Shown piece after piece: positions 63,655 to 64,000 of a DNA stretch of 64,000 nt (positions are counted from its first letter, which is position 1; the number at the start of each line of letters is the position of its first letter). The stretch spans positions 172,195 to 236,194 of the forward strand of contig NZ_FNQY01000005.1 in assembly GCF_900107765.1 (NCBI RefSeq), in the 5' to 3' direction. Made by a program: the position numbers and the translations under genes. The notes beneath the pieces are model-generated. The model was not told the DNA's origin, searched no databases, and saw only the letters and a program-made list of their open reading frames with translations. This stretch comes from Arachidicoccus rhizosphaerae. GTDB taxonomy: Bacteria > Bacteroidota > Bacteroidia > Chitinophagales > Chitinophagaceae.

Positions 63655-64000
63655 TTTAGAGTCTGCTCAATAACTCACCGCTAGGTGGTCATTAACACAT
63701 TATAATAATTTTTAATTCTGAAATTTCCGGCTAGCCTGACTACATGATAGGCTAGCCAATTTTGTATCCTTAATAGTAGGGATACAGGTGCCTGCCTGGT
63801 CATCCGGACCAGGTTTAGCACCAGGGCTATAGTAGATATCCATGAAGTACTTGTATTGGCCAGCTTGGCTTTTATATTGTCCATGCCATATCTGGTCTTT
63901 GCTTGGCCAAATTTTCCCTCTATTGGATTTCTTTCGCCCGGTCTTATGTGATTTTTCACTGCCGTTGCGGATGGACGACCTAGCGGTTTCGCAACAAGTT
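63655..64000 (-). mobile_element. End of an IS5-type insertion sequence (partial)
   Basis: The element carries the transposase 3' end and probably begins at about 63659, where GAGTCTGCTCAATAACTC could be its terminal inverted repeat. The opposite end is outside the window, so the repeat and the target duplication cannot be checked. Confidence 0.6.
63681..64000 (-). CDS. IS5-type transposase, 3' part (runs off the window)
   Basis: The frame enters from the window edge (KPLGRPSATAVKNHIRPGERNPIEGKFGQAK) and ends at 63681. PGERNPIEGKFGQAKTRYGMDNIKAKL is the region of the third catalytic acidic residue in IS5-group DDE transposases. The N-terminal part lies beyond 64000. A candidate terminal repeat, GAGTCTGCTCAATAACTC, begins near 63659, so the element end lies just upstream of the serine hydrolase gene. 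Intactness cannot be judged. Confidence 0.82.
   Translation of the reverse strand, partial: LVAKPLGRPSATAVKNHIRPGERNPIEGKFGQAKTRYGMDNIKAKLANTSTSWISTIALVLNLVRMTRQAPVSLLLRIQNWLAYHVVRLAGNFRIKNYYNVLMTT

Noticed and set aside
1..64000. CRISPR array, rRNA, tRNA or prophage
   Set aside because: No regularly spaced direct repeats, no rRNA-like sequence, no complete tRNA cloverleaf and no phage structural genes were seen by eye.

Overview
The window looks like chromosomal DNA of a Bacteroidota species, probably from the Chitinophagaceae or a near relative. The evidence is two SusC/SusD pairs, genes for DUF4295, DUF3276 (PUR-like) and DUF4294 proteins, a bacillithiol deacetylase (BshB1), and repeated matches to the Bacteroidota -7 promoter element TAnnTTTG. 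The genus cannot be fixed from the sequence alone.

Layout. 0.5-4.1 kb: radC and topA. 4.2-6.2 kb: a small membrane protein gene, then a fluoride riboswitch in front of a CLC-F type fluoride/proton antiporter. 6.3-12.3 kb: a TonB-dependent siderophore-type receptor, a MarR-GNAT fusion and a second, classical CLC with CBS domains. 12.4-14.7 kb: a RelA/SpoT (p)ppGpp enzyme with a TTG start. 14.7-17.2 kb: mobile debris, namely an intact TnpB gene with a likely omegaRNA region and a broken tyrosine recombinase. 17.3-24.5 kb: the rpmB-rpmG-DUF4295 operon, a PUR-like protein, a MutS-like ATPase, a dihydroorotase-like enzyme, an outer-membrane barrel and a HAD nucleotidase. 24.7-31.4 kb: a SusC-SusD-FAS1-lipoprotein uptake locus with no glycosidase. 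32.2-43.8 kb: housekeeping genes (LolC/E-type permease, rbfA, MsbA-like exporter, methyltransferase, lytic transglycosylase, gatA, tatA, desaturase, bshB1, DUF4294, holA). 43.9-50.5 kb: recQ and a metal homeostasis cluster (HMA-AraC regulator, CopA, CopZ-like chaperone, CDF exporter). 50.6-59.7 kb: a rhamnoside utilisation locus (GH78, SusD, SusC and a divergent GntR regulator). 60.0-64.0 kb: ferritin, a voltage-gated K+ channel with a zinc ribbon, a GH3-C/beta-lactamase serine hydrolase and the end of an IS5-type element.

How genes work together. Fluoride should induce the CLC-F exporter through the riboswitch. The HMA-AraC protein probably senses copper and controls copA and copZ. The GntR protein probably controls import (SusC/D) and cleavage (GH78) of rhamnosides. 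Convergent gene pairs are commonly separated by strong bidirectional hairpins, with perfect stems of up to 25 bp. The strongest points for a second look are the complete fluoride riboswitch with a ribosome-site-masking arm, gatA with no canonical start codon upstream of its catalytic lysine, the TnpB/omegaRNA unit beside a truncated conserved operon, and the GH3-C/beta-lactamase protein that lacks its glycosidase domain and has an IS end just upstream.
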